Shown: piece by piece, positions 52,001-60,332 of the stretch | Layout: each line of letters begins with the position of its first letter | How positions within the stretch are numbered: position 1 is the stretch's first letter | Origin: Neobacillus sp. SuZ13 | GTDB taxonomy: Bacteria > Bacillota > Bacilli > Bacillales > Cytobacillaceae | Direction: 5' to 3' | Length of the DNA: 64,000 nt | NCBI RefSeq assembly: GCF_030123365.1 | Contig: NZ_CP126107.1 | Coordinates: 3,368,001 to 3,432,000, forward strand | Notes under the pieces: generated by a model | Databases searched by the model: none | What the model saw: the letters and a program-made list of their open reading frames with translations, nothing else | What the model was told of the DNA's origin: nothing | Translations under genes and position numbers: made by a program

Positions 52001-52628
52001 TGTTTAACGTAATCTCTTCAGAACCGGTATTGGTAATTTCAGTAACAAATACATTATCGGTGTCCGCTGTCCAGGATTTCATTTGGACCATCGCATCATT
52101 ACCTTTATTGTCTTTTAACTGAATATCTGTGTTCACTTCTGCATTTAGGATGTCCTGCTTCATTTTGAAAACGCTATCGGACTTACTGCCGGCCTCAGTA
52201 GTCGGCCAAATATCCAGACCTCCGCCAGATAAAATTCCGGACTGATCTCTTATTCTACTAGCCTCTTCGTGCGTTGTTCCCCAAAGATCGTTTTTACCAA
52301 AGTAAAATTGTTGAGATGTAGTAGATACACCAGCGGCTATAACCCCAATATCTCCATTTCCCATCAATTGACCTTTAGTGTAACCTCCACTGCTTACGTC
52401 AGTGATTTTGAGTGGCGTAGTAATCGACCCATAATAGTTGGCCAACATTTTCTGAATTTCTGACCAATCATCTTGTTGTAAATGGTTGATTACCGCTTGA
52501 GGTGGTTTATAGCTTGTATCACTTTTGGCATTTACATGATAATTTCCCACCGTAAAACCGGTCAGACTTGCGGCAACTATCGTTGTTGATAATACCTTAC
52601 GCATTCGTTTAAACGATCTGGATTTCAT
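49029..52628 (-). CDS. Secreted multidomain glycoside hydrolase, GH95-like (alpha-L-fucosidase/galactosidase type)
   Basis: 1199 residues. Signal peptide (residues 1-34, basic then STTIVAASLTGFTVG). Catalytic part about 50-800: a beta-sandwich N-domain (GQLMGNGDIGVIAAG) and an (alpha/alpha)6 barrel with the GH95-like blocks WIPADNMGWGGRYFLNYNQQA, SSIHEGDAADINPDLDIG and NGGAVETIAAMEGLNSM. Then two BIG2-type Ig domains (about 905-990 and 1010-1100) and a C-terminal about 80-residue helical module. No sortase signal. GH95 enzymes remove alpha-1,2-fucose or L-galactose; the match is by pattern only. RBS GGGGGA, ATG. Two cre-like sites upstream. Confidence 0.65.
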   Translation of the reverse strand: MKSRSFKRMRKVLSTTIVAASLTGFTVGNYHVNAKSDTSYKPPQAVINHLQQDDWSEIQKMLANYYGSITTPLKITDVSSGGYTKGQLMGNGDIGVIAAGVSTTSQQFYFGKNDLWGTTHEEASRIRDQSGILSGGGLDIWPTTEAGSKSDSVFKMKQDILNAEVNTDIQLKDNKGNDAMVQMKSWTADTDNVFVTEITNTGSEEITLNTKLWVPAKAYPGSGADQMEDAQQTFPYSGGIDKTGQSPVLWTTRDTEAGEDGNTSNYRSRMATATTVVGAELTNTQEKIETNDYYDQYSKNYQESLGQAGDFTVKSGSKVYLVSYFASSSGAHDKIKSVSDVQADALKGISAYQTPEAINQLRDDHLNWWKNYWLKSYTQFNDPEINKYYYGSLYILGSSNRPTSANGKVNSQNLPAPMYGSWIPADNMGWGGRYFLNYNQQAHYYAAGTTNRIDTTIPYNRVIANDLPWSLNNAAAQGFEGAVHIRSTTPFDLMANPQPALKETGPVKIYGFNSSSTDQKSNGMYAAVPMVFYYEYTLDKDYLKNVLYPYLKQLMTFYSDYVVKTEDGNGQYHYSVLGSSIHEGDAADINPDLDIGAIKYLAKILITHAEEMNEDQANINRWQDLSDHTAYPEAMLPKGKFDANTNSNFVPTLLATDYQSPNQPHVDMIEPGDQPVELEGVVFPFENQQMLDGDKETLQKVRNTLEYMNAWAEKSFSGWSSQNNGFPKVYSIMARAGWPAADLLNKFEGVLNAKIRNSNLTYYGNGGAVETIAAMEGLNSMLIQSSTTPSVPSTIWALPNWDMNKDVSFHKLGAKGNVEVSSEYDADTHTVPYVDLNSKRNGKIALVNPWETGNPVIQIVNEDNTLGDTVNYNIKGGKIIFNAKKDTRYMVMNDGNESINNVSGIDFDKYSSTLIFNGEKGTDSTTVTATLHGNTNDTVTWESSDESIVKVVGNGNTATLQAVGTGENKVADVTVTAKSKQDQQLTETIKIKVADASTVPTDLQLVSPNNATIYGPSKKTDSSTAKVTGTNRLQLTTLLEPSNAYDKRIQWTSSDQNIAMVDKNGLVIGRNPGTVTITGTSMANPSLPPVTTTVTVTAPGTDFSADATLANVLNAAKSISAYKGDKTSGGGFVQVWDSPDWELKQEDFQKAYINALGVRAKYSGYSTTNISKDTAIFASIALNEAIKSMDPSKAINIGN

Positions 52629-52731
52629 ACGCTTCCCCCTAATTCAATTTTGCATTCACTTTACCTGAATATTATGACTATTCACTTTAAAATTTCATTC
52701 CTATGTAATCGACTCTCCTTCCAACATGAAT

Positions 52732-52745
52732 TGAAACCGCTTACT
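52732..52745. promoter_or_regulatory. cre-like site upstream of the GH95-like gene
   Basis: TGAAACCGCTTACT, 13 of 14 to the CcpA consensus TGWAANCGNTNWCA, about 104 nt before the start. Confidence 0.55.
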
Positions 52746-52786
52746 AATAAAATTTTAGCATTATCAAAAATGAATAAATATGATAT

Positions 52787-52814
52787 AAATCTATACTGAA
52801 AGCGCTCATTTCTA
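52787..52814. promoter_or_regulatory. 28-bp element shared with the 56300 promoter
   Basis: Identical to 56300-56327 at 23 of 28 positions, including AAATCTA, ACT and CGCTCATTTCTA blocks. It overlaps a second cre-like GAAAGCGCT core at 52797. Confidence 0.55.
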
Positions 52815-52916
52815 TTATCATTTTCCTTTACAAACATTTTGTGATATAGGCCCCATTACGATAGTCTTGTTTTATTGATAGATTTTACCCTTTATAAAAA
52901 TACAAAATTACAGGAA

Positions 52917-52955
52917 CAAAAAAAACGATCCATCAACATAATTGATAGACCGTTT
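52917..52955 (-). terminator. Terminator of the GH101-like/melA operon
   Basis: AAACGGTCTATCAA/TTGATGGATCGTTT stem around TTATG, T8 on the minus strand; 115 nt after the melA stop. Confidence 0.8.
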
Positions 52956-53070
52956 AAGTGTCGTCAAAACACTCGTATAAGAATTTCTGCACTTTTTATA
53001 TTTTGGCTCGGTTAAACTAGCCTGTTGATTTCCGCACCAATCAACAGAGTGGCAAAATCAACAATAATCT

Positions 53071-54399
53071 TTATATTTTTAATGAGACAGACTCATTACT
53101 AGTAAACTGTGGCAGCCAATCTCCGTGTACCTCAATTAAGTCATCACATAATGAGATAATGTTATCAATTGATAGTTCTGCAGCTGTATGCGGATCGAGT
53201 AATGCTGCCTGATAGATATATTCCTTCTTATGTGTCACTGCTGCCTCAATCGTAAGTAGCTGTGTATTAATATTTGTTCGATTCAGTGCTGCCAGCTGCT
53301 CCGGCAGATCACCAACGTATGTTGGTGTAATTCCGCTTCGATCGGCTATACACGGCACCTCTACACAAGCTTTCTCTGGCAGATTACTAATCAGCCTTCC
53401 TGTGTTTAATACATTTCCGCCAAATTTGAAGGGGATATTGGTCTCGATCGCTTCGATTATCCGTGATCCATATTCCTTGGAACGCATATGTACCAAAGAT
53501 TTGTTATTGACCAAGTCCTCCCTCATCGTTTCCCAATCCTTGATTTGCTTCTCACATCTGCGTGGGTATTCATCCAGTGGAATATTATACTTTTCGACCA
53601 GCTCAGGATATCTTGATTTAATAAAATAAGGGTGATATTCGGCATTATGTTCTGATGATTCAGTGACGTAATAGCCGAACTTATCCATAAGCTCAAATCG
53701 AACCATATCGTTATGTTTATTTTTTTGCACTTCTCTTGCACGTCTTTTTATTTCGGGATAAAGATCTTCACCATTTCTCTTTACTTCTAACAACCATGCC
53801 ATATGGTTAATACCGGCTATCTTTTCTTGGATGCCTTCTGGATCCATGCCAAGTGCTTTAAATAAATGATTTGTACACACTTGGACACTGTGACATAAGC
53901 CGACTGTTTTGATAGGGGTGAAACGGTTCATGACACCTGTTAGAACCGCCATAGGATTTGTATAGTTTAAGAAAAGTGCATCAGGGCAGACTTCTTCCAT
54001 ATCGCGGGCAAAATCAAGCATTACCGGAATGGTTCTAAGATTCCGAAAAATCCCGCCAATGCCTATCGTATCAGCGATGGTTTGTCGTAACCCATATTTT
54101 TTAGGAATCTCAAAATCAAGTACAGTGCTCGGCTTATAACCACCGACTTGAATAGCATTAATTACATATTTTGCGTCTCTTAATGCTTCTTTTCTATTTA
54201 AATATGCTTTTATCTCAATGTTTTTGTTTAGACTTTCTTTTAAATTGGTGAGCATTCTCTCCGAATCTCTTAATCGTTGTTCATCAATATCAAATAATGC
54301 AAATTCGAAGCCCTCCAGTGCGGGGACAAACATGCAGTCACCAAGAACATTTTTTGCAAAAACGGTACTGCCAGCTCCTAAAAAAGTAATTTTGGGCAT
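53071..54399 (-). CDS. melA: GH4-family NAD-dependent alpha-galactosidase (MelA-like)
   Basis: 442 residues from ATG 54399 (RBS AGGAGG). N-terminal NAD motif FLGAGSTVFAKN (5-16), YVINAIQVGG, NYTNPMA, the Mn-binding GLCHSVQ Cys and GINHMAW His, and the following DVV-type elements are all present. GH4 enzymes use NAD and Mn for an elimination-type hydrolysis and act in the cytoplasm. Sequence follows B. subtilis MelA closely through the whole length. It lies 90 nt downstream of the secreted GH101-like gene; a weak hairpin between them may attenuate transcription. Confidence 0.9.
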   Translation of the reverse strand: MPKITFLGAGSTVFAKNVLGDCMFVPALEGFEFALFDIDEQRLRDSERMLTNLKESLNKNIEIKAYLNRKEALRDAKYVINAIQVGGYKPSTVLDFEIPKKYGLRQTIADTIGIGGIFRNLRTIPVMLDFARDMEEVCPDALFLNYTNPMAVLTGVMNRFTPIKTVGLCHSVQVCTNHLFKALGMDPEGIQEKIAGINHMAWLLEVKRNGEDLYPEIKRRAREVQKNKHNDMVRFELMDKFGYYVTESSEHNAEYHPYFIKSRYPELVEKYNIPLDEYPRRCEKQIKDWETMREDLVNNKSLVHMRSKEYGSRIIEAIETNIPFKFGGNVLNTGRLISNLPEKACVEVPCIADRSGITPTYVGDLPEQLAALNRTNINTQLLTIEAAVTHKKEYIYQAALLDPHTAAELSIDNIISLCDDLIEVHGDWLPQFTSNESVSLKI

Positions 54400-54489
54400 T
54401 GATTTCCTCCTAAATTTAAGAGAAGCAGTCCAGAAGCATAACACATCGGAACTGCCTCACAATAATATTAATCCTTATCTATTAATATC

Positions 54490-56181
54490 TTATTTCTTAA
54501 TATTTTCATTATGCGGGATTATTGACAACGTCTGTCCTTTTTCTAGTGCTAAAGAGATTTCACCGTTCGTAATTTCTCTGTTCTTTTCCAATAAAGTTAC
54601 CCCGTCTAATCCAACTGCATAAATATCAACCTTTTTGACATCTGACCAGTCTGTCGGGAATTTCCACTTTCTGTTTTCATACCCATCTTTACTGAAAGCA
54701 ATAATTTCGCGATATTTTTCTTTATTCCACAGAGCCGGAACAAATAGGTCATTGCCATCCCTAATCACATTTTCACCTTGTGTAATTTTAGCCTTTCCAT
54801 TTTCAATCCAGCTTTTTACATCGTTCTCAAAAGTAACGACGCCATTAATATCAGAAATTCGTTTCAATGAATTTAAATACTGCCATGGTAAGGTTTTCGT
54901 TGCGAAATCCGTTTGGAAGCCAGTTAAATTAACAGGATCATTCTTGATTATATTTTCCCCGAGCATACTTTGTCCGTAGCGGGCATCTCCGCCGTCACCA
55001 CCAACATATAAAGAGGCTGGAATCTTTAACTGATTGATTTTTATCCCGTCTATTCCTTTTTTACCAAAATGCCATGCCATCGGCTGCAGTCCCATCAATG
55101 GATCTTTTCTGTAACCCGCATCCACTTCTGATGTAACGTCCACCCCATGGTCACGCCAATATCTAAAGATTTTTTTCTGTGTTTCAATATCTTGATCCAT
55201 GGTGATGCCATGGTACGGACTAATAGGTTCAACTGCTAAAGTAGGGACATATTGATGGAAGGCATCGATATGGATGGTACCTGCTTTTTCTATTGGAAGC
55301 ATTGCTAACAACCCATCAATTCTTTTTTGGGCAAATCCTGTTTCCCATTCCCTGGTGTAGCTGATTGGATATCCCCAGCGGTATGGTTTCAAGTTACCAT
55401 TAATATCTCTGGCAAGAAGGTCATTCTTTAGATAAGTATCCCAAAGTGGGCTCGATTCCCTTATATCTAGCATATTAATGTGTAGGCTGACAGTAGTGTT
55501 ATACTTATAAGCTTCTTCCATTAACCATTTGAGACTATCAACTGCTTTTTCATCCTGATCTCGCTTTAGATTTGGATTAACAACATCCCAAGCAGGATAG
55601 CCTGTGTCATGCCCATTGTATTGCCATCCAACCAAATATATAATCTTTGGGATACCCCTCGTTGCCTTATCCATTTTTTTGATTGCTTCAAGCCCTTGTT
55701 CAAATGTCGTAAATACCTTTCCATTGTTATCAGCCAAAAACATCTTCATCGTTAAAGTTTCGTGATATTTATGGATGAACGGACGATCTGGTGCCAAGTT
55801 AACCTTAATTGGAACACTGGCTGTTTTCGTTGCACCATCTGTTGTTTCGACTGTTGCTGTAACGGTTGCTTCACCATCCGTAATGGTACCAGCTCGTACA
55901 ACAGCACCATCTTCTGTTTTTTGTACGGATGCAAGTACCTTTGGATCACTGATAGTGTAGTGAATATCATCTGCTTCCAAATTTGCAGTGGTGCCGTCAC
56001 TCATGACTCCTTTCAACTTTATTTCCGTCGTTCCATCTAAGTTAATAGATGCTTTTCCGGCAGTTAAACTAAGTGTTTCAAGGGTTTTCAATTCATCTGC
56101 TTTTACACTATGATGTGCGGGAAATAATAGTGGGAGCACAAGACCTGCCGATAGTAAACTAGATACCATTTTCTTTTTCAA
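54490..56181 (-). CDS. Secreted glycosidase, GH101/GH129-like
   Basis: 563 residues from TTG 56181, 6 nt after GGAGG. Signal peptide MVSSLLSAGLVLPLLF with AxA-type cleavage near VKA. A BIG2-like Ig domain (about 30-125) precedes a TIM-barrel-like catalytic region (about 140-450): IPKIIYLVGWQYNGHDTGY, SLHINMLDIRESSP, GTIHIDAFHQY and DVTSEVDAGYR. These blocks resemble endo-alpha-N-acetylgalactosaminidase-type families (GH101, GH129). Asp in IHIDAF and Glu in TSEVDAG are plausible catalytic residues, by analogy only. A beta-sandwich C-terminal domain ends the protein. No anchor. First gene of an operon with melA. Confidence 0.5.
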   Translation of the reverse strand: MKKKMVSSLLSAGLVLPLLFPAHHSVKADELKTLETLSLTAGKASINLDGTTEIKLKGVMSDGTTANLEADDIHYTISDPKVLASVQKTEDGAVVRAGTITDGEATVTATVETTDGATKTASVPIKVNLAPDRPFIHKYHETLTMKMFLADNNGKVFTTFEQGLEAIKKMDKATRGIPKIIYLVGWQYNGHDTGYPAWDVVNPNLKRDQDEKAVDSLKWLMEEAYKYNTTVSLHINMLDIRESSPLWDTYLKNDLLARDINGNLKPYRWGYPISYTREWETGFAQKRIDGLLAMLPIEKAGTIHIDAFHQYVPTLAVEPISPYHGITMDQDIETQKKIFRYWRDHGVDVTSEVDAGYRKDPLMGLQPMAWHFGKKGIDGIKINQLKIPASLYVGGDGGDARYGQSMLGENIIKNDPVNLTGFQTDFATKTLPWQYLNSLKRISDINGVVTFENDVKSWIENGKAKITQGENVIRDGNDLFVPALWNKEKYREIIAFSKDGYENRKWKFPTDWSDVKKVDIYAVGLDGVTLLEKNREITNGEISLALEKGQTLSIIPHNENIKK

Positions 56182-56248
56182 ACGATTCCTCCTCGCTTTC
56201 AAATGATAATATTTGTAAACATTGATCCTCTGCAAAAAAACACTAGGA

Positions 56249-56262
56249 AACGCTTACAAATA
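56249..56262. promoter_or_regulatory. cre-like site upstream of the GH101-like gene
   Basis: AAACGCTTACAA core (reverse TTGTAAGCGTTT), close to the CcpA consensus, 68 nt before the start. Confidence 0.45.
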
Positions 56263-56299
56263 AAGTCTATCAAAGAGTTATATATTGACGGGATGACAC

Positions 56300-56327
56300 A
56301 AATCTACACTTTCAACGCTCATTTCTA
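56300..56327. promoter_or_regulatory. 28-bp element shared with the 52787 promoter
   Basis: Second copy of the element at 52787-52814. In both promoters the CGCTTAC of the cre-like site begins exactly 49 bp from the element start. Confidence 0.55.
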
Positions 56328-56345
56328 CAGATAGTATTTTCTACC

Positions 56346-56389
56346 TAAAAACAAAGTCCCATTGGCGGAAATGTATCACCAATGGGACT
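56346..56389 (-). terminator. Terminator of the fucose operon
   Basis: AGTCCCATTGG/CCAATGGGACT stem with a 13-nt loop and TTGTTTTT on the minus strand, after fucU. Confidence 0.85.
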
Positions 56390-56410
56390 ACTGACCTTTA
56401 TTAGTAAAAT

Positions 56411-56836
56411 TCAAATAACACCCTTTTTAAGAATGATATTTGCATAGAGGGACTTTTCACTAGTTGCAATAATCGCGTAAGCCTTTTTAGCGCGTTCATA
56501 GAATGATAACCTTTCCATCATTTCAAAGCCTTGAAAATCTCCATTGTGATTTTCGACAATTGTTTGAAATTCATCCCAGATTACGGGGTTTATAGGATCG
56601 CCAGGAACAACCTCCATTAAAGCCGTGGGTTTTTCTTGATATTGATCGAGTGGAAAAAGTTGCAAAATTGCATTGAGTAACTCTGGAATGTTGTGTCCAT
56701 CGGCTCGTATCAGCCTTTTTGCGCAGTTAGCTGCAGGAAAGTTTCCATCTGCAAGGACAATTTCATCTCCATGGCCCATTTCTAAGAGGATCTTCATTAA
56801 ATCAGGTGAAATGATTGGCGGAATACCTTTTAACAT
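56411..56836 (-). CDS. fucU: L-fucose mutarotase (FucU/RbsD family)
   Basis: 141 residues. MLKGIPPIISPDLMKILLEMGHGDEI, LADGNFPA and the late SLYANIILKKGVI match FucU; His22 (GHGD), Asp30 and the C-terminal YANI Tyr/Asn are the usual sugar-binding residues. It interconverts alpha- and beta-L-fucose anomers. RBS GGAG. It is the last gene of the operon before a strong terminator. Its co-occurrence with fuconate-type enzymes is the main evidence that the pathway acts on L-fucose and not another sugar acid. Confidence 0.88.
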   Translation of the reverse strand: MLKGIPPIISPDLMKILLEMGHGDEIVLADGNFPAANCAKRLIRADGHNIPELLNAILQLFPLDQYQEKPTALMEVVPGDPINPVIWDEFQTIVENHNGDFQGFEMMERLSFYERAKKAYAIIATSEKSLYANIILKKGVI

Positions 56837-56902
56837 GCAAATCTCCTTTCATAAAACGGGGTTTAACCTTACTGACAAGGCTAAACCCGGTTGCAAAAAA
56901 TT

Positions 56903-57796
56903 TTACTTTTCTTCCACAAAACGATTGGTTAATGCACCTAGTTTCTCGATCTCTACCGTTACCACATCACCAGATTTTAAATACACTTGTTCAGCTTCCG
57001 GTAATCCTAAAACGACCCCTTCAGGTGTTCCTGTTAAAATAAGGTCGCCCGGAACCAATGTCATGTGTTGAGAAATATAGCTGACGATTTCAGCACAGGT
57101 AAAGATCATATCGGATGTATTGGAGTTTTGTCTTACTTCGCCATTAACGATTGTTTTTAATTGTAAATTCTGAGGATCTCCTACTTCATCTGCTGTAACT
57201 AAATAAGGACCAACCGGACTGAAATCATCACATGTTTTTCCAAGCAGCCACTGATGGGTACGAAGTTGTAAGTCTCTAGCAGATAGATCATTTACGGTAC
57301 AATACCCAAAAACATGATCAAGCGCTTCCTCTTTCGTCACGTATTTTGCCGTCTGGCCAATGACAATCCCTAACTCGACTTCATAATCCAGCTTGTCAGT
57401 TACTTTCGGAACGGCAATATCTCGGTTATGAGCAGTGATTGTATTATGAAACTTGTTAAATAGGATCGGCACTTCTGGATACGGAGCATTCGTCTCATCA
57501 GCATGTCTGCGGTAATTGAGGCCAACACAAATGATTTTCTTAGGTTCTGTCACACAAGGACCCCATTGTACAGCGTTTTCCTCCATAATATAGGAAGGAT
57601 TAGTTGGGTCTAGCAGATTTAGGTATGACTCTAATTGGGAAATCGCCGTTGGACCAGCTTTAATTACTTCCGTGATTTCGGTTGGAATGTCTGGGGCCGA
57701 AATTACTGATAGTGCTACTGCCAAATCCACAATACCATTATCAACTTTTACCCCTAAAGTTGGTTTTTCATTTTTCATTATCGTTACTAACTTCAT
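56903..57796 (-). CDS. Fumarylacetoacetate hydrolase family protein, probable 2,4-diketo-3-deoxy-L-fuconate hydrolase
   Basis: 297 residues from ATG 57796 (RBS GGAGTG, 10 nt; earlier GTG possible). FAH domain with metal-site residues: E in DYEVELGIVIG (two Glu about 138-140) and D in GYCTVNDLSARDLQ. The start CVGLNYRRHADE and C-terminal GDLILTGTPEGV are family hallmarks. Related enzymes cleave 2,4-diketo-3-deoxyfuconate to pyruvate and L-lactate in oxidative L-fucose pathways, which fits its neighbours. FAH family is broad, so the exact substrate is inference from context. Confidence 0.75.
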   Translation of the reverse strand: MKLVTIMKNEKPTLGVKVDNGIVDLAVALSVISAPDIPTEITEVIKAGPTAISQLESYLNLLDPTNPSYIMEENAVQWGPCVTEPKKIICVGLNYRRHADETNAPYPEVPILFNKFHNTITAHNRDIAVPKVTDKLDYEVELGIVIGQTAKYVTKEEALDHVFGYCTVNDLSARDLQLRTHQWLLGKTCDDFSPVGPYLVTADEVGDPQNLQLKTIVNGEVRQNSNTSDMIFTCAEIVSYISQHMTLVPGDLILTGTPEGVVLGLPEAEQVYLKSGDVVTVEIEKLGALTNRFVEEK

Positions 57797-57923
57797 AGGT
57801 TTCAAACACTCCACTTCTTATAAAATAAAAAATATTCTTCCACGTTCGTTTTTAATTTCAATAAAACTTAACAATTTACTTCTCAGAAATTCTTTAATGT
57901 CAATATTTATCTATCAGAATTAC

Positions 57924-58697
57924 TTATGCATTCTTCCCAAATACGACCCCGCCGTCAACATATAGAGGCGACCCCATCATAAACCTAGATTCATCTGACG
58001 CTAAAAACAAAGCTGCTGAAGCGACATCGTCCGGTGTTCCAAGTTCACCACTAAGCTGACGGGTTTTAATTTTTCCAATCGCTTCTTCAGGGTTATCATA
58101 AGAAGATTTTAAATAGTTTTCAACAAACGGAGTCATGATCGTTCCTGGAAGAAGGGCATTTACACGAATATTATACGGTGCGTAATCTACCTGCATTGCT
58201 TTTGTTAAAGCTAAAACTGCCCCTTTTGTGGTCGAGTATGCCGCTCTTTGTGCTAGTCCCATTTCAGCTGCACAGGACGACATATTGATAATCGTTCCGC
58301 TTTGTCGCTCCATCATAAATGGAAGGGTATATTTACTAGGAAGATAAACGCCCTTGACATTGACACTCATGATCTTATCCCATGCATCGGGTTCAACCTC
58401 ATGCAATGCTCCGACATTACTAATTCCAGCATTATTAAAAAGAACATCAATTCTGCCATAGGAACTAATGACGTTCGCTACCATCTGCTGAACCGATTCC
58501 GGGTCTGTTACATCTGCCATTACAAAAATCGCTTCTCCGCCTTGATTGTTGATTTCTTGAACGGTCTGCTTTCCATTTTCTTCATTTAAATCATTTACAA
58601 CTACAACGGCCCCTTCTTTTGCAAAACGTAGGGCCGTGCTTTTGCCGATGCCTGAACCAGAGCCTGTTATTAAGGTAATTTTGTTAGATAATCTCAT
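57924..58697 (-). CDS. SDR dehydrogenase, probable L-fucose or 2-keto-3-deoxyfuconate dehydrogenase
   Basis: 257 residues. TGSGSGIG (about 11-18), D of VVNDLN (about 37) suggesting NAD preference, NNAG, catalytic Ser/Tyr/Lys in SSCAAEMG and YSTTKGA, and C-terminal YVDGG. RBS GATGTG. It belongs to the sugar/polyol group of SDRs. In oxidative L-fucose degradation two dehydrogenase steps are needed, at C1 of fucose and on 2-keto-3-deoxyfuconate. The second SDR at 60333 can fill the other role; which is which cannot be decided here. Confidence 0.72.
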   Translation of the reverse strand: MRLSNKITLITGSGSGIGKSTALRFAKEGAVVVVNDLNEENGKQTVQEINNQGGEAIFVMADVTDPESVQQMVANVISSYGRIDVLFNNAGISNVGALHEVEPDAWDKIMSVNVKGVYLPSKYTLPFMMERQSGTIINMSSCAAEMGLAQRAAYSTTKGAVLALTKAMQVDYAPYNIRVNALLPGTIMTPFVENYLKSSYDNPEEAIGKIKTRQLSGELGTPDDVASAALFLASDESRFMMGSPLYVDGGVVFGKNA

Positions 58698-58726
58698 CTT
58701 TTCACATCCTATGTTTGTTTTTGTAG

Positions 58727-59890
58727 TTATAAACTAATTCCAATTCGGTTAATGCTAAATTCTTCATGTCCAAGAATTTCTGCTTTCGTAAGTTCGCCTG
58801 AGGCAACTTTTACAATTTCTTCAAAAATATTCTTTCCCGATTCATCTAACGTCTCTTTCCCTTGAAGGACAGCACTGGTATCAATATCAATATTGTCACT
58901 CATCCGTTTAGCTGTGATTTCATTTCCGGTAATCTTGATGACTGGAACAATCGGGTTTCCTGTTGGGGTACCACGCCCTGTTGTGAAGCAGACCAATTGA
59001 ACTCCTGATGCAGCCATACCAGATACACATTCAATATCATTTCCCGGCGAATCCATGAAATAATACCCTCTTCCCGGGATTGATTCAGCATATTCCACTA
59101 CTCCTTGAAGTGGAGCAGTCCCCGCTTTACTAATACAACCAAGCGACTTTTCTTCGATGCTTGACAGTCCACCTTCAATATTTCCGGGACTTGGATTACC
59201 TCCACGCATATCAACGCCCATTCGTTCAATTTCCTTTTCAAAGCGCTCAACACAAAAGTAGAGTTTGTTACGGACCTGCTCAGATACCGCTTTCTCAGCC
59301 ACAAGATGCTCCGCACCAATGATCTCGGTTGTCTCACCCATGACAATGCTTCCACCTTGTTGAATGATCAAGTCAGAAGCTTTCCCGAGAGCAGGATTAC
59401 TGCACAGCCCAGAAGTGGCATCCGATCCGCCGCACTTGACACCAACGATGAGTTCAGATAAAGATACTTCTTCCCTTGGTACTTCCTGGACATCTAAAAC
59501 TAGGGAATGGGCAACCTCAATTCCTCTTTGAATCGTCTTAACCGAGCCGCCTTCATTTTGAATATCGAGCCACGCAACTGGCTTACCAGTCTCTTCACTG
59601 ATTTCCTTCATTAATTGTTTTGCATTTATTACCTCGCAACCGAGACTAACAATTAATACTGCTCCTACGTTTGGGTTTTTACCCATTCCAACTAATACTT
59701 GATGGGTTCTTACTTTATCTTGTCCGACCTGGCTGCAGCCGTGCTGATGTGGAATAGCTACTGTGCCCGGTACCTGCTGTTGGATTCTGCTGACAACCTG
59801 ATTGGCACATACAACAGTAGGCATCAATAATACATGATTCCGTATCCCGACTTTTCCATTTGGTCTACGATATCCTTTAATCAACGTCAT
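58727..59890 (-). CDS. UxaA-family sugar-acid dehydratase, large part
   Basis: 387 residues. This is the C-terminal UxaA/GarD module: MTLIKGYRRPNGKVGIRNHV, PHQHGCSQVGQDK, LGCEVINAKQL, VKCGGSDATSGLCSNPA, RGTPTGNPIVPVIKITGN. Cysteines in SLGCE, KCGGSD and GLCSNP could be ligands of the catalytic metal. Altronate and galactarate dehydratases are iron/manganese-dependent enzymes that convert sugar acids to 2-keto-3-deoxy acids. Its start overlaps the SAF-domain gene (ATGA), so the usual single protein is split in two. In this operon it is the only candidate for the fuconate dehydratase step. Confidence 0.82.
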   Translation of the reverse strand: MTLIKGYRRPNGKVGIRNHVLLMPTVVCANQVVSRIQQQVPGTVAIPHQHGCSQVGQDKVRTHQVLVGMGKNPNVGAVLIVSLGCEVINAKQLMKEISEETGKPVAWLDIQNEGGSVKTIQRGIEVAHSLVLDVQEVPREEVSLSELIVGVKCGGSDATSGLCSNPALGKASDLIIQQGGSIVMGETTEIIGAEHLVAEKAVSEQVRNKLYFCVERFEKEIERMGVDMRGGNPSPGNIEGGLSSIEEKSLGCISKAGTAPLQGVVEYAESIPGRGYYFMDSPGNDIECVSGMAASGVQLVCFTTGRGTPTGNPIVPVIKITGNEITAKRMSDNIDIDTSAVLQGKETLDESGKNIFEEIVKVASGELTKAEILGHEEFSINRIGISL

Positions 59891-60222
59891 GATTGCTTCC
59901 CTCCCTGTTCCAGCTTTCGATCGCCTCGGCCCCGAATTCCTTCAATATTATGTACATGTACATGCTCTCCGATCGAAATGGCCACGGTTGCTGCCCCAAT
60001 TGATTCTCCATATTTAATTACATGTTCGCCAAAAGAAATCGGTGAAATAGCAATTTTATGTCCAAATTTAATAGGTTGTTGAACAGTTATTGTTTGGTTG
60101 TTCCCCATTACCTGAAATGTTAACTCTTCTCCTGGTGCTGCATCATGTAGTAAGGTTGCTACATTATCTCTCGCATCCATAACTAGGCATGCTACTCCAG
60201 CTTCTATTGAATTTTCTGCCAT
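59887..60222 (-). CDS. UxaA-family dehydratase, small SAF-domain subunit
   Basis: 111 residues. SAF-like module of altronate/galactarate dehydratases: DARDNVATLL, then IKFGHKIAISPISFGEHVIKYGESIG and ending in GEHVHVHNIEG. The His-rich ending is the part that in UxaA binds substrate or metal. ATG 60222 has AGGAGG 11 nt upstream. It overlaps the large-part gene by 4 nt, so the two are made in equal amounts. Confidence 0.82.
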   Translation of the reverse strand: MAENSIEAGVACLVMDARDNVATLLHDAAPGEELTFQVMGNNQTITVQQPIKFGHKIAISPISFGEHVIKYGESIGAATVAISIGEHVHVHNIEGIRGRGDRKLEQGGKQS

Positions 60223-60332
60223 TTATTTACCATCCTCCTATTTTTCTATTGTAAGGAAATTATAAAATAAATAATTTTGGGTAAATTGAATTTGTTCTCT
60301 TAATACAGCCCCAGCGCTTCCGCTTTTTGTTC

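Noticed and set aside
52797..52810. Independent second cre site for the GH95-like gene
   Set aside because: TGAAAGCGCTCATT matches 12 of 14, but it lies inside the 28-bp shared element, so it may be part of that motif; noted only there.
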